A DNA stretch of 45,440 bases from positions 1 to 45,440 of the forward strand of contig JAKCCY010000006.1 in assembly GCA_021838765.1 (NCBI GenBank), written 5' to 3'. The position numbers and the translations under genes are program-made. Source of the stretch: Nitrospirota bacterium. Lineage in GTDB: Bacteria; Nitrospirota_A; Leptospirillia; Leptospirillales; Leptospirillaceae. The notes under the pieces are model-generated. The model was given only the letters and a program-made list of their open reading frames with translations. It made no database searches and was not told the origin of the DNA. Shown in pieces: positions 16,815 through 26,088 of this stretch. Each line of letters begins with the position of its first letter. Position 1 is the stretch's first letter.

Positions 16815-17372
16815 TCATGGAAAAAGAGCTGCTTCAGAGCCGCATGGCCGGAGGATTGTTTTTGGATAATCCTCTTTTTTTCCGACTCTTATGGTGATTT
16901 TCAAATCAGGAGTGGCAAGGACTGAAACCTCTGGAAACGTCGACAGGACTTCCGGAGGAAGGGATCTTCCGTCGATAATGACATTATTGACGGAAAGCCC
17001 CATCAAAGTGTCCGGAAGGAACGGAAGACGATCCCCAGCCTTTCCCTTTTCAAAGGGAATAATCAGGATGCCGTTGGGGACCGGCGTATCGATGGGATAA
17101 AAAAGAAACGATTCCGGATATGGCTTGACCCCCTTCATATGAGGAGACAGCCCTCGGGAAATCATCCCGCTGTGCCAGATATCCAGCCAGGAGAGGAATC
17201 CGGAAAGTTTCCGATCACCTCGGGGAAAAAAGGAAATCCACAGGGGAGCGTCAGAAGAAAAAAGAGAGGTCAGTGTTGGAAGTGGAATCTCTCCATGATT
17301 GGCCAAAAGGGCTGATTCAGCCACCGGAAGAAAAGAAGGGCCTTTCTGATGATCCGGAGACTCCCCTTCCAT
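16815..17372 (-). CDS. Hypothetical protein downstream of nusB
   Basis: A 185-residue protein I do not recognise. It has no signal peptide, membrane segment or known motif. It is rich in Pro, Leu, Ile and Phe (LTSLFSSDAPLWISFFPRGD, GILIIPFEKGKAGDRLPFLP), suggesting a compact cytoplasmic beta/alpha domain. It begins three bases after the nusB stop, so it is probably the last gene of the surE-to-nusB run. The gap of 155 bp to the convergent cyclase gene shows no clear terminator. Confidence 0.6.
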   Translation of the reverse strand: MEGESPDHQKGPSFLPVAESALLANHGEIPLPTLTSLFSSDAPLWISFFPRGDRKLSGFLSWLDIWHSGMISRGLSPHMKGVKPYPESFLFYPIDTPVPNGILIIPFEKGKAGDRLPFLPDTLMGLSVNNVIIDGRSLPPEVLSTFPEVSVLATPDLKITIRVGKKEDYPKTILRPCGSEAALFP

Positions 17373-17375
17373 CTG

Positions 17376-17843
17376 TCAGGAACCGGGATCTTCCCGTTGC
17401 GGAACGGGAGCCATGGCTTTTTCAGCGCTATGCTCCATGCCGATCCTGTGAAGAATGCCATTGATGAACGGGATCGCTTCCGGTTCGCAGTACTGGTGAG
17501 CCATTTCCAGAGCCTCATCAATGCTGACCCTGAAAGGAATAGTCTCTTCATGCAAGATCTCGTAAGTCCCTATCCTCAAGATATTGCGTTCCACCTTGGC
17601 CATTCGGTCGATCGTCCATCCAGAAGCGGTATCAGCAATCAGACTATCCAGAACCGGCTGATTTTCCTGGATGCCCATAAGGAGTCTGTCCCGAAATTCC
17701 CGACTTTTGGGATCCAGATCATCTTTTGCCGGAAAAACCTCTTTGGGGGAGAGGTGCGTCCCTTCACCGTACTCTCTCGAAAAAAGAGCCTCCAGAACCA
17801 TCACCCTGGCTTCCCTCAGCGCATTTCTCCTGGATCGGCCCAT
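17376..17843 (-). CDS. nusB: Transcription antitermination factor NusB
   Basis: A 155-residue all-helical NusB, which with NusE (S10) binds boxA RNA in rRNA antitermination. The family pattern is an N-terminal Arg-rich region then ARVMVLEALFSREYG, a central FRDRLLMGIQENQPVLDSLI, and the C-terminal ERNILRIGTYEIL, IDEALEMAHQYC and FINGILHRI. The start is uncertain. ATG 17843 has no good Shine-Dalgarno. A TTG at 17879, overlapping the ribH stop as ATTGA, would add twelve residues. NusB next to ribH is a very common bacterial arrangement. Confidence 0.92.
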   Translation of the reverse strand: MGRSRRNALREARVMVLEALFSREYGEGTHLSPKEVFPAKDDLDPKSREFRDRLLMGIQENQPVLDSLIADTASGWTIDRMAKVERNILRIGTYEILHEETIPFRVSIDEALEMAHQYCEPEAIPFINGILHRIGMEHSAEKAMAPVPQREDPGS

Positions 17844-17875
17844 CGATTTTGACTGTTTTTTTTCGCCATTCTCCG

Positions 17876-18364
17876 TCAATGGGTGGCCGATCCGAAGGTA
17901 TGGGAAAGTCCTGCCATAAAAAGAGCACAACTGGCGGCATCAACACCCTTGTGGCCTGATTTGCCCCCGACCCTGTCGAGTGCCTCCATGAGGGTATTCG
18001 TCGTCAAGACACCAAAGATAACGGGAACATGGTGGATCTGGGACTGATTCATGATCCCTGAGGTGACACCTGAAACAACGGCATCATAATGTCCTGTTTC
18101 CCCACGAATGACACATCCCAAAGCGATCGCCGCAACATGCCGTTTTTCGGAAAGAACCACAGAAAGGATGTAGGGGATTTCCATGGCTCCCGGAACCCGG
18201 TAAAGATCCACGATCAGGTTCTCTCCACCTTTCTGTTCAAGCTCAGAAAGGCAGCCCTCCAGAAGACGGTCGGTAACAATGCTGTTGAAATCCGAAACAA
18301 CAACAAGGATCCTGCTGGAGCCATCCTTTGTCGGGACGTTTGGCAAATGACGGACTAGATTCAA
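17876..18364 (-). CDS. ribH: 6,7-dimethyl-8-ribityllumazine synthase
   Basis: A 162-residue lumazine synthase, the penultimate enzyme of riboflavin synthesis. Signatures are VVSDFNSIVTDRLLEGCL with the substrate-binding Phe-Asn, the VPGAMEIPY loop, ALGCVIRGETGHYDAV, and GVLTTNTLMEAL. The start is TTG 18364, with AGGAGG four bases upstream and no other usable start before the conserved region. It follows ribBA by eight bases. Riboflavin synthase (ribE) and ribD are not in the window. Confidence 0.96.
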   Translation of the reverse strand: MNLVRHLPNVPTKDGSSRILVVVSDFNSIVTDRLLEGCLSELEQKGGENLIVDLYRVPGAMEIPYILSVVLSEKRHVAAIALGCVIRGETGHYDAVVSGVTSGIMNQSQIHHVPVIFGVLTTNTLMEALDRVGGKSGHKGVDAASCALFMAGLSHTFGSATH

Positions 18365-18372
18365 TTGACCTC

Positions 18373-19575
18373 CTAAAGTTGGCTCAGCAGATGGCCCAGT
18401 TTATCCCTTTTGGTCGTGAGATAGCCCCGGTTTTTCTCCCTGGGAGCAATTTCGAGCGGAACCCTTGAGACGACCTCAAGACCGTAACCTGCGATACCGA
18501 CAATTTTTCTCGGGTTGTTCGTGATCAGGCGAAGCTTTTTCACCCCCAGGATATGGAGGATCTGCGCACCGATCCCGTAATCCCTGAGATCGTCCTTGAA
18601 TCCAAGCTTGATGTTGGCCTCGACGGTGTCGTACCCCTGCTCCTGGAGTTTATAGGCCTTGATCTTGTTGGCAAGACCAATTCCACGGCCCTCCTGATTC
18701 ATATACAGGAGGATCCCGTTCCCCTCCGCCTCGATCATTCGGAGAGACTCCTGGAGCTGGGGACCACAGTCACATCTGAGAGAGTGAAAGATATCCCCGG
18801 TGAGACAGCTTGAATGCACCCGTACAAGGATGGGTTTTTCGGGATCAATAATCCCTTTCACCAATGCGAAGTGGGGTCCCTGATCGACCATGTCCTCAAA
18901 AACCACCGCACGGAAATGCCCATACTCGGTAGGAAGATCGGCTTCGGCCACCTGGCACACCAGTTTTTCCTGACGAACCCGATAGGCAATCAGATCGCGC
19001 ACTGTGGCAATCGGAATATTATGTTCCTTTGAGACGATTTCAAGATCCGGGAATCGTGCCATTGTCCCGTCTTCATTCAAGATCTCGCAAATGACACCGA
19101 CAGGAATCACGCCGGCAAGACGCGCGAGATCCACTGATCCCTCGGTCTGTCCGGCCCGTTTGAGAACCCCGCCTTCCTTGGCCCGGATCGGAAAGATATG
19201 TCCGGGGCGAACAAGATCGGTCGGAAGTGCATCCGGATTGGCGATCTTCTGGATGGTGAGGGAGCGGTCATAAGCGGAAATCCCCGTGGAAATGCCCTCT
19301 CGCGCATCGACACTGATGGTAAAGTCCGTACCGTAAGTGGCTTCGTTCACTGCCGCCATCGGATCGAGATGAAGTTTTTCCGCTTTTTCCTGTGTCAGGG
19401 TGACACAAATCAGCCCACGACCATATTTTGCCATAAAATTGATCGCTTCAGGTGTCACAAACTCGGCTGCAATGACAAAATCGCCTTCATTCTCGCGATC
19501 CTCGTCATCACTCAGAATAATCATCCGGCCATGTTTAATATGGTCAATCGCTTCCTCAATAGAAATCGTTGGCAA
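18373..19575 (-). CDS. ribBA: Bifunctional DHBP synthase/GTP cyclohydrolase II
   Basis: A 400-residue fusion that feeds both branches of riboflavin synthesis. The N-terminal RibB domain has the [12 protein letters not shown] acidic loop at about 22-33 and [20 protein letters not shown]. The C-terminal RibA domain, from about 205, has the zinc-binding cysteines in [18 protein letters not shown] and the NQEGRGIGL segment. The start is TTG 19575, with AGGAGG seven bases upstream. The 68-bp gap before it holds no FMN riboswitch. It forms an operon with ribH and nusB and probably with nadE upstream. Confidence 0.96.
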   Translation of the reverse strand: MPTISIEEAIDHIKHGRMIILSDDEDRENEGDFVIAAEFVTPEAINFMAKYGRGLICVTLTQEKAEKLHLDPMAAVNEATYGTDFTISVDAREGISTGISAYDRSLTIQKIANPDALPTDLVRPGHIFPIRAKEGGVLKRAGQTEGSVDLARLAGVIPVGVICEILNEDGTMARFPDLEIVSKEHNIPIATVRDLIAYRVRQEKLVCQVAEADLPTEYGHFRAVVFEDMVDQGPHFALVKGIIDPEKPILVRVHSSCLTGDIFHSLRCDCGPQLQESLRMIEAEGNGILLYMNQEGRGIGLANKIKAYKLQEQGYDTVEANIKLGFKDDLRDYGIGAQILHILGVKKLRLITNNPRKIVGIAGYGLEVVSRVPLEIAPREKNRGYLTTKRDKLGHLLSQL

Positions 19576-19643
19576 CGATTATCCTCCTTGTTTCCAATGT
19601 ACGCCTGGAAATGTCCGATTCAAAACCGGACCCAGACGAATCC

Positions 19644-21410
19644 CTAATTTCCCTTGAACTGGTTGGTAACCGGAACGCGCCAGTCTTTTCCGAATGCTCT
19701 CAGGGATATTTTAACACCGGGAGGAGACTGTCGTCTCTTATATTCGGATCCCACGATAAGACGAAGAATCTTGGCCACCGTCACCGGGTCGTGTCCCCTG
19801 GCGACAATCTCCGCATATCCCATGTCTTCCTCGACATAGGCCCGCATGATCGGATCGAGGATTTCGTATGGGGGGAGAGAGTCGGAGTCCTTCTGGTTCG
19901 GCCGGAGTTCGGCGGTCGGTTCTTTTAACAGGATCCTCTGGGGAATGCGACCGGGCTTGAGAACATTGACCCGGGTGGCAAGATCATACACGAGAGTCTT
20001 GGGAACATCCTTCAAGACCGCAAATCCGCCGGCCATGTCCCCATAAAGCGTCATATACCCCACACTCATCTCCGACTTGTTTCCAGTGGTCAAAACCATC
20101 CAGTGAAACTTGTTGGAAAGAGCCATCATCCAGAGGCCCCGGATTCTGGCCTGAAGATTTTCCTCTGTGGTGTCTGCGGGAAGAGTTCCAAAAAGGGGCT
20201 GTAGCGTATCGAGCATGGCCCCATAAATCTGGGAGATGTTCAATGTCTGGATCTTGATCCCGAGATTTGAGGACAGGGCAAAAACGTCCTCGAAACTGTC
20301 CTGGGATGTAAACTGGGAAGGCATAAAGAGACCATGCACATTCTCTTCTCCCAGCGCATCGACAGCAATCGCCGCCACCAAAGCCGAATCGACCCCTCCC
20401 GAGAGCCCCACAAGAATCTCCTTGAAGCGATTTTTACGGACATAGTCCCTGACCCCGAGGCAAAGGGCCTGGTAAATCTCGTCTTCCGATTCGAGCGGAA
20501 CCGTTTTCTGGGTTTTTTTCAGAGGAGAGTTGTCCAGGAGCGGACTGGCTCCCCTTTTAAGACTATCCCGGATTTCCCATATCGAAACAGGGGCATCCCA
20601 GAGTGGATCGCTCTGTGAAGGGAGACGCTTGTCCTTTCGTCGTCTGGGGTCGTGAAGTCGAACCCTGAAGACATGGTCCAGATCCACTTCACAAATCATG
20701 AAATCTTCCTGGAAAGCCTTGCCGCGGGCTTCAATCTCTCCTTCAGGACCGATCAGTAGACTCTGTCCGTCAAAAACCAGCTCGTCCTGTCCCCCTACGG
20801 TATTGATATAGGCGATATAGGTCGTGTTGTCCGCTGCCCTGGTCTGGAGCATCCTTTCCCGGACCTCTCTTTTTCCGGCGTAAAATGGGGAGGCAGAGAG
20901 ATTGACGATAATCTCGGCATCCCCATAGAGGGCCTGATGATAGAGCGGACCCTTCGGATACCAGATATCTTCACAGATATTGATTCCGATCCTCATTCCC
21001 CGGAAGAGGATCACCGGGTTTTCAGTCCCTTCCTGAAAAGTCCTGTTTTCATCGAAGACACCATAATTCGGAAGGTATTGCTTGTGATAAATCCCCTGGA
21101 CCTTTCCGTTATAAAGAATCGCCGCAGCATTATAGATATCGTCTTTCCTGTCGACAAATCCGACCACGACCATAAGATCCGTTGCCAGCGGAAGGAGCGA
21201 GTCGAGTGCTTCCTTGTTTTTCTCGATAAAAGCCGGTCGAAGAAGAAGGTCCTCGGGCGGATAGCCTGTGATGGCAAGCTCCGGGAATGCAATGATGTCG
21301 ACCCTCTCGGATCTGGCATGCTCTATGAGCTGACGGATCTTTGCAAGATTCCCTTCTATATCCCCGACGGTCGGATTCATTTGGGCAAGGCCTATTCTAA
21401 GTCGTCTCAT
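19644..21410 (-). CDS. nadE: Glutamine-dependent NAD+ synthetase
   Basis: A 588-residue two-domain enzyme. The N-terminal nitrilase-type glutaminase (about 1-265) has the Glu-Lys-Cys triad at E44 (FPELAI), K110 (HKQYLPN) and C146 (NICEDIW). The C-terminal ammonia-dependent synthetase has the ATP-binding [10 protein letters not shown] loop, with SGGVD at 337-341, and a [12 protein letters not shown] segment. It amidates nicotinic acid adenine dinucleotide to NAD+. The ATG has AGGAG five bases upstream. It lies 63 bp after the thioredoxin-like gene and 68 bp before ribBA, giving a cofactor-themed run. Confidence 0.97.
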   Translation of the reverse strand: MRRLRIGLAQMNPTVGDIEGNLAKIRQLIEHARSERVDIIAFPELAITGYPPEDLLLRPAFIEKNKEALDSLLPLATDLMVVVGFVDRKDDIYNAAAILYNGKVQGIYHKQYLPNYGVFDENRTFQEGTENPVILFRGMRIGINICEDIWYPKGPLYHQALYGDAEIIVNLSASPFYAGKREVRERMLQTRAADNTTYIAYINTVGGQDELVFDGQSLLIGPEGEIEARGKAFQEDFMICEVDLDHVFRVRLHDPRRRKDKRLPSQSDPLWDAPVSIWEIRDSLKRGASPLLDNSPLKKTQKTVPLESEDEIYQALCLGVRDYVRKNRFKEILVGLSGGVDSALVAAIAVDALGEENVHGLFMPSQFTSQDSFEDVFALSSNLGIKIQTLNISQIYGAMLDTLQPLFGTLPADTTEENLQARIRGLWMMALSNKFHWMVLTTGNKSEMSVGYMTLYGDMAGGFAVLKDVPKTLVYDLATRVNVLKPGRIPQRILLKEPTAELRPNQKDSDSLPPYEILDPIMRAYVEEDMGYAEIVARGHDPVTVAKILRLIVGSEYKRRQSPPGVKISLRAFGKDWRVPVTNQFKGN

Positions 21411-21473
21411 TGAATCTCCTGTCTGATGACCAATCTGGATTTTTGCTCAAATAGGGGCCGGAAAAACGCCCTC

Positions 21474-22091
21474 TCAACGAAGCCCTTTTTCCGGAGAAGG
21501 ATTTCCCACGGCCAGGATGGCGCCGATCAGTTTTGTCGCATCCGGAGAAAGCCAGTCCCTAGGCCCTGTTAATCGCCCGATCAGAATGCCCCTTGAATCG
21601 ATCAGGTAGGTTTGGGGGATTCCAAGCCCAAAATACCGGGAATCGATTTGCCCCTTCCGCCCCAGAAGGACCGGGTAGGAAATAGGGTACTTTTTCATAA
21701 ACTCTGTCACATGTTGCGTCCTTCTGTCCATCGCAACCGATACCACCCTGACGTGCGCCCCGGACCATTTTTTGGAAAAGGCATCCAGCGAAGGAATCTC
21801 TTTTCGGCATGGGACACACCAAGTTGCCCAGAAATTCAGGACAACAAGATCTCCCCGGTAGTCGGAAAGATGATGGACGACACCGGATGGGTTGGGAGCA
21901 GAAAGGTCAGGGGCTATCATCCGGTTGTCAAAGACCTGAAGACCCATCGCCTGGGCAAGGGAATCAGGGATTGTCTGCGTCAGGGAAGTCTCCCCGGCTC
22001 CTGCCGATAACGATGGACAGGCTAAACCCATAAAAGTCAGAAAAAGGAGCACGCCAAATGAAGTGTGAAAGAGCCGGTTCATGATGGCCAT
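21474..22091 (-). CDS. TlpA/ResA-like periplasmic thioredoxin
   Basis: A 205-residue exported thioredoxin-fold protein. It has an N-terminal signal peptide (a hydrophobic stretch at about 12-30, cleavage probably after SLSA) and the redox motif WCVPC in VVLNFWATWCVPCRKEIPSL. The cis-proline loop is in LGIPQTYLIDSRG. Such proteins reduce disulfides in the periplasm, often of apocytochrome c. I start at ATG 22091, with AAGGAG nine bases upstream. The longer frame reaches into the methyltransferase gene. Its partner is unknown and no cytochrome maturation gene lies beside it. Confidence 0.88.
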   Translation of the reverse strand: MAIMNRLFHTSFGVLLFLTFMGLACPSLSAGAGETSLTQTIPDSLAQAMGLQVFDNRMIAPDLSAPNPSGVVHHLSDYRGDLVVLNFWATWCVPCRKEIPSLDAFSKKWSGAHVRVVSVAMDRRTQHVTEFMKKYPISYPVLLGRKGQIDSRYFGLGIPQTYLIDSRGILIGRLTGPRDWLSPDATKLIGAILAVGNPSPEKGLR

Positions 22092-22137
22092 CAAGAGGAA
22101 CTCCTTCTGAAAGACCGGAAACAGGAGTGAACGGGGT

Positions 22138-22812
22138 TCATTTTCTGCCCATGTCGATCTGGGTGTACAAAAAGATTCCTGCCGCAACAGAGAGGTTTAA
22201 GGAATCAATCTGTCCCCTCATCGGAAGACGAACTTTCCAGTCGGAAATCTTGAGAACCGGGCGGGAGGCACCTTTTTCCTCCGATCCGATGACAACAAGA
22301 AGAGGATCAGGAAATCGGGTGCCATAAACTGCTTCCCCTTCCAATGAGAGAGCCGCGATGCCATACCCCATTTTTTTAAGCCCCAGGATCGTATTCGCAG
22401 GGTTGCCACACCTGACAAGAGGAAGCGTGAACATGGCTCCGGCCGAGGCTTTGGCACAAACCGGGGATAACGGAGCCACCCGCCTCTTCGGCATAAGGAC
22501 TCCCTTCACTCCGGCTGCATCACATGTTCTCAAAAGTGCCCCCAGATTCCTTGGATCAAGCACCCCATCCACCATCACAAGCGGTGAAGGAAGCTCCATG
22601 GAGTTGAATCCGCCTAAAAAGGAGTCCAGGTCCAACATTTCCACAGGCTCAAGAAGAGCGATAACCCCTTGATGGACCAAATCGCCGGAAAGACGGTCAA
22701 AAGCCTCCCGTCCAAGAAAATCAACAGCGATGGCAAGAGATCTGGCTTTTGCCACAATCTCCATCCTGCGCTGGTCCGGCTTGTGGTCATCCTTCAGATA
22801 CAGCCTGGCCAC
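22138..22812 (-). CDS. rlmB: TrmH/SpoU-family RNA 2'-O-methyltransferase, RlmB type
   Basis: At least 224 residues. The SPOUT knot motifs are VMVDGVLDPRNLGALLRTCD (motif 1), GSEEKGASRPVL (motif 2) and LPMRGQIDSLNLSVAAGIFL (motif 3). The N-terminal substrate-binding domain includes DLVHQGVIALLEP. RlmB methylates a ribose in 23S rRNA. The coordinates start at GTG 22812, but the same frame upstream reads GGLRAVLEILRHDPKRV, which matches the usual RlmB N-terminus and has no ATG, GTG or TTG. The true start may be CTG 22854 or another rare codon. An indel in the G6 run at 22855-22860 would bring a TTG into frame. Confidence 0.85.
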   Translation of the reverse strand: MARLYLKDDHKPDQRRMEIVAKARSLAIAVDFLGREAFDRLSGDLVHQGVIALLEPVEMLDLDSFLGGFNSMELPSPLVMVDGVLDPRNLGALLRTCDAAGVKGVLMPKRRVAPLSPVCAKASAGAMFTLPLVRCGNPANTILGLKKMGYGIAALSLEGEAVYGTRFPDPLLVVIGSEEKGASRPVLKISDWKVRLPMRGQIDSLNLSVAAGIFLYTQIDMGRK

Positions 22813-22877
22813 ACGCTTGGGATCATGTCTCAGTATTTCAAGAACCGCCCTCAGCCCCCCAACGAGGGGAGGACCGG

Positions 22878-24332
22878 CTAAATCCTCCGGATCCGTGGCA
22901 GACCTCCCGGATTGTCCATCAATTCATACCCCGCCTGCTTCAGGCGATCCCGAATTTCATCCGCCAACTTGAAGTTTTTGGCAGCCCTGGCCTCTTCCCT
23001 CTTTCGGATCATTGCTTCGGCTTCAGCCACAGAAAGAACCATTGTTGAAGATCCTTTTTCGCCTTTGCCGAAAACCCAGTCCTCAGAAGGAACCGACAGG
23101 ATTCCGAAAACCTCCCTGACCGTCAAGAGAAGCCTCAATGCACCCGAAAGTTCGGCTTCCGAAGGATCTCCGCCTGAATCCAGCTTTGGATTGAGTGATG
23201 TTTTCGCTTCATGGAGGATCCTTAGGGCAACCGCCGTATCCATATCGTTTGCCAGGGCCTTCAGAAACTTCCCCGATGCTCCGGAAAACAGGGGACCCGG
23301 AAGAACTCCCCTGGTGTCGGCGACCTTGTTCAAGCGGATCTGGAACTCATGAAGACTGTCGAGAGAGGCTTTTGCATGACCAAGGGACTCTTCAGAGATA
23401 TCGACCGGGGAACGATAATGAGTGGAGAGGAAAAAGATCCGAAGCCATTCGGCGGTAACAGGATCTTTAAAGGGGGAGGTTTCAAAAAATGAGCCGATTC
23501 TGAAACTGTTCCCCAATGATTTCGCCATCTTCGCATCATTGATGGTCACAAATCCGTTATGAATCCAGGTTGTTACGAATGGCTTCCCGGTTGCGGCTTC
23601 GCTCTGTGCCCGTTCATTTTCATGATGGGGAAAAAGAAGATCGAGCCCCCCGCCATGAATGTCGAATGATTCTCCGAGCTCATGAAGGCTCATCGCCGAA
23701 CATTCAATATGCCAGCCGGGTCTTCCGGGACCGAACGGAGCCTCGTAGTAGGGTTCCCCTTCCTTGATCCCCTTCCAGAGGGCAAAATCGAGGGGATCTT
23801 CCTTTTCTTCATCAGACTCCACCCGTGCACCGGATCTGAGCTCGGAAATCTGCTGATGGGAAAGTTCCCCGTAGGCGGGGTAGCTTTTGACCCGAAAATA
23901 GACACTCCCGCCCTTGGTATAGGCATGCCCCTTTTCGAGAAGGGTCTGTATCAGGGAGATCATATGGTCCAGATAGAGCGTAGCCCGGGGTTCAACCGAA
24001 GGAGAAAGGACTCCAAGACGCTTCATGTCCGAATGGAAGGAATCGATATAGGTCGAGGTGATCTCTCCGATCGTCTTTCCAGAATCATTGGCTTTTTTGA
24101 TGATCTTGTCGTCGATGTCGGTTATGTTTCGGACATAGCGAACTTCATATCCCAGAGTCAGAAGCATCCTGTTGACAGTATCAAAGACGATCTGGCTTCT
24201 GGCATGACCCAGATGACAATCATCATAAACGGTAACGCCGCATACATACATGGAAACCTTGCCCGGCTCCCGTGTTTTCAGAAGCTCTGTCTTTCCGGTC
24301 AGGGAATTTAAAAAAGAAGGTGTCAAAAACAT
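22878..24332 (-). CDS. cysS: Cysteinyl-tRNA synthetase
   Basis: A 484-residue class I tRNA synthetase. The HIGH motif is HLGH at 40-43, and the zinc-binding cysteine is C31 in MYVCGVTVYDDCH. The KMSKS loop reads KMAKS in NDAKMAKSLGN. The middle zinc ligand lies in WHIECSAMS and the zinc histidines in FPHHENE. The start at ATG 24332 has GGAG six bases upstream and overlaps the upstream pcm-like gene by ten bases. The 14-residue extension from 24374 lies inside that gene. The Ser-to-Ala change in KMSKS is seen in functional enzymes. Confidence 0.96.
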   Translation of the reverse strand: MFLTPSFLNSLTGKTELLKTREPGKVSMYVCGVTVYDDCHLGHARSQIVFDTVNRMLLTLGYEVRYVRNITDIDDKIIKKANDSGKTIGEITSTYIDSFHSDMKRLGVLSPSVEPRATLYLDHMISLIQTLLEKGHAYTKGGSVYFRVKSYPAYGELSHQQISELRSGARVESDEEKEDPLDFALWKGIKEGEPYYEAPFGPGRPGWHIECSAMSLHELGESFDIHGGGLDLLFPHHENERAQSEAATGKPFVTTWIHNGFVTINDAKMAKSLGNSFRIGSFFETSPFKDPVTAEWLRIFFLSTHYRSPVDISEESLGHAKASLDSLHEFQIRLNKVADTRGVLPGPLFSGASGKFLKALANDMDTAVALRILHEAKTSLNPKLDSGGDPSEAELSGALRLLLTVREVFGILSVPSEDWVFGKGEKGSSTMVLSVAEAEAMIRKREEARAAKNFKLADEIRDRLKQAGYELMDNPGGLPRIRRI

Positions 24333-24892
24333 CCGTATCTCTCCATTGTCGTTCCATTTCCCAATACATAACAAAACAGCATGCCGGAAGGAATCTTCCG
24401 GTAAACATCGGACAACAAGTGTTCCTTTTGCAAAAAATTCACATGTATGATCTTTTTTCCTTCAGAAACGCTCTCAAGCTGTGAAGGATCCTGAACCACC
24501 TTGACATGGGGAAGCCCAAGTTCGGATAGAACGATCGAAAGCTCTTCCGCAATTCCAGGATTTTCTTCAAAGATGGAGATCCTGAGTGTCAGCTCCGACA
24601 GGATCACCAGAAAGTATGGGTCGGTCGGAGAGATCAGCAGAACCCTGTCCCCTCTTTGTACTCCGGATTCCACAAGGATTTTCGAGACCTCGAAAACTGA
24701 TGGGGCAGGCCTTCCGGCAAACCCTCCGACCCTTTCTTTACCATAGAGGACGTCCATCGGAATGGACGGAAAAAGGGACTCCCTGGGGTGTTTCAGGATC
24801 GCAGAGAAGAGTCTCGGATCCGCTTTTGGAAAAACCCGGGACAGCTCCGAGACCAGATTGTCACGATATCCTCTCGAGTCATTGCCTTTCAT
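24323..24892 (-). CDS. Degenerate protein-L-isoaspartate methyltransferase-like protein
   Basis: A 189-residue protein that follows the PIMT (Pcm) layout. An N-terminal helical region holds FSAILKHPRESLFPS, corresponding to the family's Ala-x5-Pro-Arg-x2-Phe. GRPAPSVFEVSKILVESGV corresponds to the Ile-Ser-x-Pro-x3-Ala segment, and GDRVLLISPTDPYFLVIL takes the place of SAM motif I. The glycine-rich core of that motif (normally GTGSGY) is replaced by SPTDPY, so SAM binding is doubtful. The usual post-motif acidic residue is present in ISIFEENP. It sits 42 bp after surE, as pcm does in many genomes. I read it as a diverged, probably non-methylating Pcm descendant. Confidence 0.6.
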   Translation of the reverse strand: MKGNDSRGYRDNLVSELSRVFPKADPRLFSAILKHPRESLFPSIPMDVLYGKERVGGFAGRPAPSVFEVSKILVESGVQRGDRVLLISPTDPYFLVILSELTLRISIFEENPGIAEELSIVLSELGLPHVKVVQDPSQLESVSEGKKIIHVNFLQKEHLLSDVYRKIPSGMLFCYVLGNGTTMERYGCF

Positions 24893-24934
24893 CAAAAGCT
24901 CTTCATCTCGATGAAAGGAGTTGCCCCGAGATCA

Positions 24935-25783
24935 TCACAAGTCACTTTTGCCCAAAGTGGCACCTTGGATCCCGAAATGAGGGCTTGTTCCACCTGTAAT
25001 CGATCCATCTTTCTCCCAGTCCGAAATCCTCCCCATCGAAGGGAAATGCGTCAGATCCAAATGAAGCGGCGTAATGGAAACAAATCCATGGTCAATGGCA
25101 TGCAGGTCGGAATGCGGATCCGGCTCGTAATCCCTGGAGTTCAGACCGATCCAGAAATATGGCCGCCCCCTCGGATCCTGTTTCCGGATAATGTTATTTT
25201 CATTCAAGATTCGCTTTCCAAGGTGTGTGACCCTGACCCCTGAAAGATTTTCCTTGGTGCGATTCGGGATATTGACAGAATAGAGCACTTGGGGATCACC
25301 AGGATTCTCCAGAATCCTTCCGATCAGATACCGGGCAACATGAAGGGCTGTATCCAACTGGAACGGCATTCCGTCCGCTTCAGGGCTTTCAAGGGAAAAC
25401 GCCATTGAAAGTGATCCAAGGAGCGACCCCTCGAAGGCTGCAGAAACGGTTCCCGAATAGGTCACATCATCGGCAAGATTGCACCCGTGATTAATGCCGG
25501 AGAGTACGAGGTCCGGCTTTCTGGGTAAAATGACAAAACGCGCAAGATTGATGCAATCGGTTGGCGTCCCATTGACCGCATAATGATTCTCCCGCCGCTT
25601 GGTATATCGAAGAGGCTGATGGAGGGTCAACGCATGCGATGCGGCAGAGCGCTCCTGGTCGGGAGCAACCACCACGATCTGGCCAAACCCCTCGGCTGCC
25701 TCTTCAAGGACGCGGATACCATCCGAATCGATACCGTCATCATTTGAAATCAGAATCAGGGGTTCTTTATTGGAAAAGTTCAA
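24935..25783 (-). CDS. surE: 5'/3'-nucleotidase SurE
   Basis: A 282-residue SurE, a metal-dependent nucleoside monophosphatase linked to stationary-phase survival. The metal site is LISNDDGIDSDG with the Asp-Asp pair at 15-16. VVVAPDQERSAASHALTLHQ carries the catalytic Ser, and LSGINHGCNLADDVTYSGTV the conserved Asn. It is somewhat longer than the usual 250-265 residues, at the C-terminus. The start is TTG 25783, with AGGA six bases upstream and no nearby ATG in frame. It is the first gene of the run ending at the unknown gene at 16815 and is followed by a pcm-like gene. Confidence 0.95.
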   Translation of the reverse strand: MNFSNKEPLILISNDDGIDSDGIRVLEEAAEGFGQIVVVAPDQERSAASHALTLHQPLRYTKRRENHYAVNGTPTDCINLARFVILPRKPDLVLSGINHGCNLADDVTYSGTVSAAFEGSLLGSLSMAFSLESPEADGMPFQLDTALHVARYLIGRILENPGDPQVLYSVNIPNRTKENLSGVRVTHLGKRILNENNIIRKQDPRGRPYFWIGLNSRDYEPDPHSDLHAIDHGFVSITPLHLDLTHFPSMGRISDWEKDGSITGGTSPHFGIQGATLGKSDL

Positions 25784-25967
25784 TGATTATCCTAATGTTG
25801 AAGAAAATCCAAATGTTTTGGGCCATTCATCATTATGGTGCCAGGAAGTGCCATCTGCAATGGGTCAAAACCGATACGCCCCATCAAATGCTCCCAGAGA
25901 GACCTTCACAGGAGACTTTCCCTTGCGACTTCAACAGGGGAGTTTTTCGGAAAACCTCCTCCGGCAT

Positions 25968-26006
25968 AAAAAAAAAGGAGGAGCCCCAGAAAAATGGAAC
26001 TCCTCC
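25968..26006 (-). terminator. Strong intrinsic terminator after tRNA-Pro
   Basis: On the minus strand GGAGGAG pairs with CTCCTCC, and the stem extends inward through five more pairs including wobbles around a small U-rich loop, then a run of nine U. It begins five bases after the tRNA 3' end and closes the amino-acid/ihfA/merR/tRNA run. A second GGAGGAGG lies just downstream (25962-25955 on the minus strand) and could compete for CTCCTCC, but it is transcribed after the terminator has formed. Confidence 0.93.
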
Positions 26007-26011
26007 AAAAT

Positions 26012-26088
26012 TGGTCGGGGCGAAAGGATTTGAACCTTCGACCACTCCCACCCCAAGGGAGTGCGCTACCGGGCTGCGCTACGCCCCG
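26012..26088 (-). tRNA. tRNA-Pro (GGG)
   Basis: A complete cloverleaf on the minus strand, 77 nt including an encoded CCA. The acceptor stem is CGGGGCG/CGCCCCG, and the anticodon stem CTCCC/GGGAG encloses TTGGGGT, giving anticodon GGG. The T arm has the GGTTCAAATCC pattern. Its first ten bases overlap the end of the merR-like CDS, whose TAG stop is at tRNA positions 8-10. A terminator follows directly. Confidence 0.97.

Noticed and set aside
19576..19643. FMN riboswitch ahead of ribBA
   Set aside because: Only 68 bp separate nadE and ribBA and I see no RFN-like conserved stems.
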